Origin: Thermosinus carboxydivorans Nor1
Lineage (GTDB): Bacteria > Bacillota > Negativicutes > Sporomusales > Thermosinaceae
Direction of reading: 5' to 3'
Assembly: GCF_000169155.1 (NCBI RefSeq)
Contig: NZ_AAWL01000005.1
Span: 103,754-167,753, forward strand
Length of the DNA: 64,000 bases
This document shows, piece after piece, positions 63,204 to 64,000 of the stretch (positions within the stretch are counted from its first letter, which is position 1; each line of letters begins with the position of its first letter). The notes below the pieces were generated by a model. The model did no database searches. It was not told the origin of the DNA and was given only the letters and a program-made list of their open reading frames with translations. Made by a program: the position numbers and the translations under genes.

Positions 63204-63462
63204 ACTATATCAGAAAGTATAAGTTTTTAACCGCGAAGATAATCATGCCAATAAATGGCACCACAAGTCAGAAAAACCGGGATTGAACCGCGGAGCGCAC
63301 GGAGAGTGCGATATACATCGCACTTGGGGTTTTAATTAATTTTAATAGAATTTTATCTCCGTGTCCTCTGCGGTTCCAATACTCACCGTGTGATGTTACC
63401 GGTTTTCAGGGTAGACCCCCCATGTCGTTAGCACGACACCAACAAAGAATGAAAACCAGGTG
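63204..63462. repeat. Palindromic intergenic repeat, copy R8, interrupted by the IS110 element
   Basis: C hairpin TGCCAATAAATGGCA, an A module near-identical to R2 (inner AGTGCGAT ATAC ATCGCACT), the TTTTCAGGGTAGACCCCCC box and GTCGT TAGC ACGAC. It matches R7 up to CCAGGTG at 63456-63462. After that, R7 continues with other sequence and here the IS begins. Confidence 0.8.
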
Positions 63463-63485
63463 CATATGTAGAATAATTTTTTTGC

Positions 63486-63663
63486 GGCTGGCGAAGAGAG
63501 GTCGATAGCTTGCTAGTGCTTCGAGCCTGAAGGGTAGACTGAACCCCAGTTACCTGGTGCACCACAAATTGTTGCTCCTACATTTAGGAAGCACGCGGAG
63601 TAGATTACTCGTACAAGGGTTACTGCACCAGTCGCAAAATAAGGCCGCAGAGGGGATCTTCTC
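63486..63663 (+). ncRNA. Candidate bridge-RNA region of the IS110 element
   Basis: The noncoding left end can fold. A 5' stem-loop has GGCT (63486-63489) + CGAAG (63492-63496) pairing with CTTCG (63519-63523) + AGCC (63524-63527). A long-range 8-bp stem CTGGTGCA (63554-63561) with TGCACCAG (63624-63631) encloses about 62 nt. IS110-group elements are known to encode a structured bridge RNA in this position. Target and donor loops have not been assigned here. Confidence 0.5.
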
Positions 63664-64000
63664 ATGAAACAAGTAATCCGCATTGTCCATGAACGCTGTT
63701 GTGGTATGGATGTTCACAAGAAGATTATCGTTGCCTGCGTTATCACACCTGACAACAAAGAAATTCGAACATTTGGCACTATGACGGACGACTTGCATGA
63801 ATTAGTAAGCTGGCTTCAAAGTCACGGCTGTAGTCATGTAGCTATGGAAAGCACGGGAGTTTACTGGAAACCAATTTACAATCTTTTAGAACATACGGGA
63901 ATTGAGATTTTGGTAGTCAATGCACAACACATAAAAGCAGTTCCGGGACGCAAGACAGATGTTAAAGATGCAGAGTGGATAGCTGAGTTACTACGGCATG
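63664..64000 (+). CDS. IS110-family transposase (3' end outside window)
   Basis: 112 residues are visible. The DEDD RuvC-like catalytic set appears in order: Asp in CCGMDVHKK near residue 15, Glu in AMESTGVYWKP near 62, and the two Asp of KTDVKDAEW near 100-103. The C-terminal Ser-containing Tnp domain is outside the window. It starts at ATG 63664, behind GAGGGGATCTTCTC. The frame is intact as far as it can be read. Confidence 0.92.
   Translation, partial: MKQVIRIVHERCCGMDVHKKIIVACVITPDNKEIRTFGTMTDDLHELVSWLQSHGCSHVAMESTGVYWKPIYNLLEHTGIEILVVNAQHIKAVPGRKTDVKDAEWIAELLRH

Larger units (their letters stand above)
63463..64000 (+). mobile_element. IS110-family insertion sequence, left part
   Basis: The left boundary is placed where repeat R8 stops matching R7. 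About 200 bp of noncoding left end precede the transposase gene. The right end lies outside the window. Like other IS110 elements, no terminal inverted repeat is evident. Confidence 0.75.

Noticed and set aside
63550..63798. Minus-strand frame overlapping the IS110 left end
   Set aside because: It is antisense to the transposase start and the structured leader, with no family match.

Overview
The window looks like chromosomal DNA of an endospore-forming but diderm Firmicute, most likely Negativicutes (Sporomusaceae, for example a Sporomusa/Thermosinus relative). Seen directly: sporulation genes (yabG, two SPOCS/DUF3794 proteins) and a Bacillus-like gene order near the replication origin (Orn/Lys/Arg decarboxylase, tmk, yaaR, holB, ricT, yabB, rsmI, abrB, metG, tatD ... 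yabE, rnmV, rsmA, yabG). A Tad pilus locus that includes an outer-membrane secretin argues for an outer membrane. The genus is inference.

Layout. 0-5 kb: end of a CitB-type response regulator, then citrate import and cleavage (citS, citDEF), then a decayed carbon-nitrogen hydrolase. 5.5-9.5 kb: FAD/Fe-S 2-hydroxyacid oxidase pair (glcD/glcF type) and a fold-III PLP decarboxylase. 9.6-13.5 kb, minus strand: tRNA-Val and two tRNA-Pro, and a thiSGHFE operon led by a TPP riboswitch with its own terminator. 14-16.7 kb: gnd and a CorA transporter. 16.8-27.3 kb: Tad/Flp pilus locus in three transcription units (cpaB-cpaC-cpaE-tadB; flp; tadE-tadG-tadA-tadC-DUF192) plus a DegS-like kinase. The three pilus promoters share an unusual motif in place of a normal -35 box. 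27.3-37.2 kb: the conserved tmk-to-tatD block. 37.5-47.2 kb: an 11-gene complex I operon (nuoABCDHIJKLMN) without the NADH-binding module. 47.2-52.9 kb: a lower-GC accessory patch with transposon and intron remnants, a ketopantoate-reductase family gene, an MFS carboxylate/sugar-acid transporter, an FGGY kinase, a truncated IlvD/Edd dehydratase and a broken ISLre2-like element, much of it between two 27-bp imperfect direct repeats. 52.9-57.7 kb: yabE-like, rnmV, rsmA, glycosyltransferase, yabG. 58-63.2 kb: likely spore or cell-surface genes (CAP-domain protein, Cys-rich protein, YitT, two SPOCS proteins) and an SDH-fold protease. 63.46 kb to the edge: left part of an IS110-family element.

Eight intergenic stretches carry one modular palindromic repeat family. 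Its internal hairpins differ in sequence between copies but keep base pairing, which suggests selection on structure or mobility as a folded element. The most notable observations are the shared Tad promoter motif, this repeat family, the IS110 element with a foldable leader (candidate bridge RNA) inserted at one repeat copy, and the SPOCS protein with a His/Asp/Cys-rich insertion.
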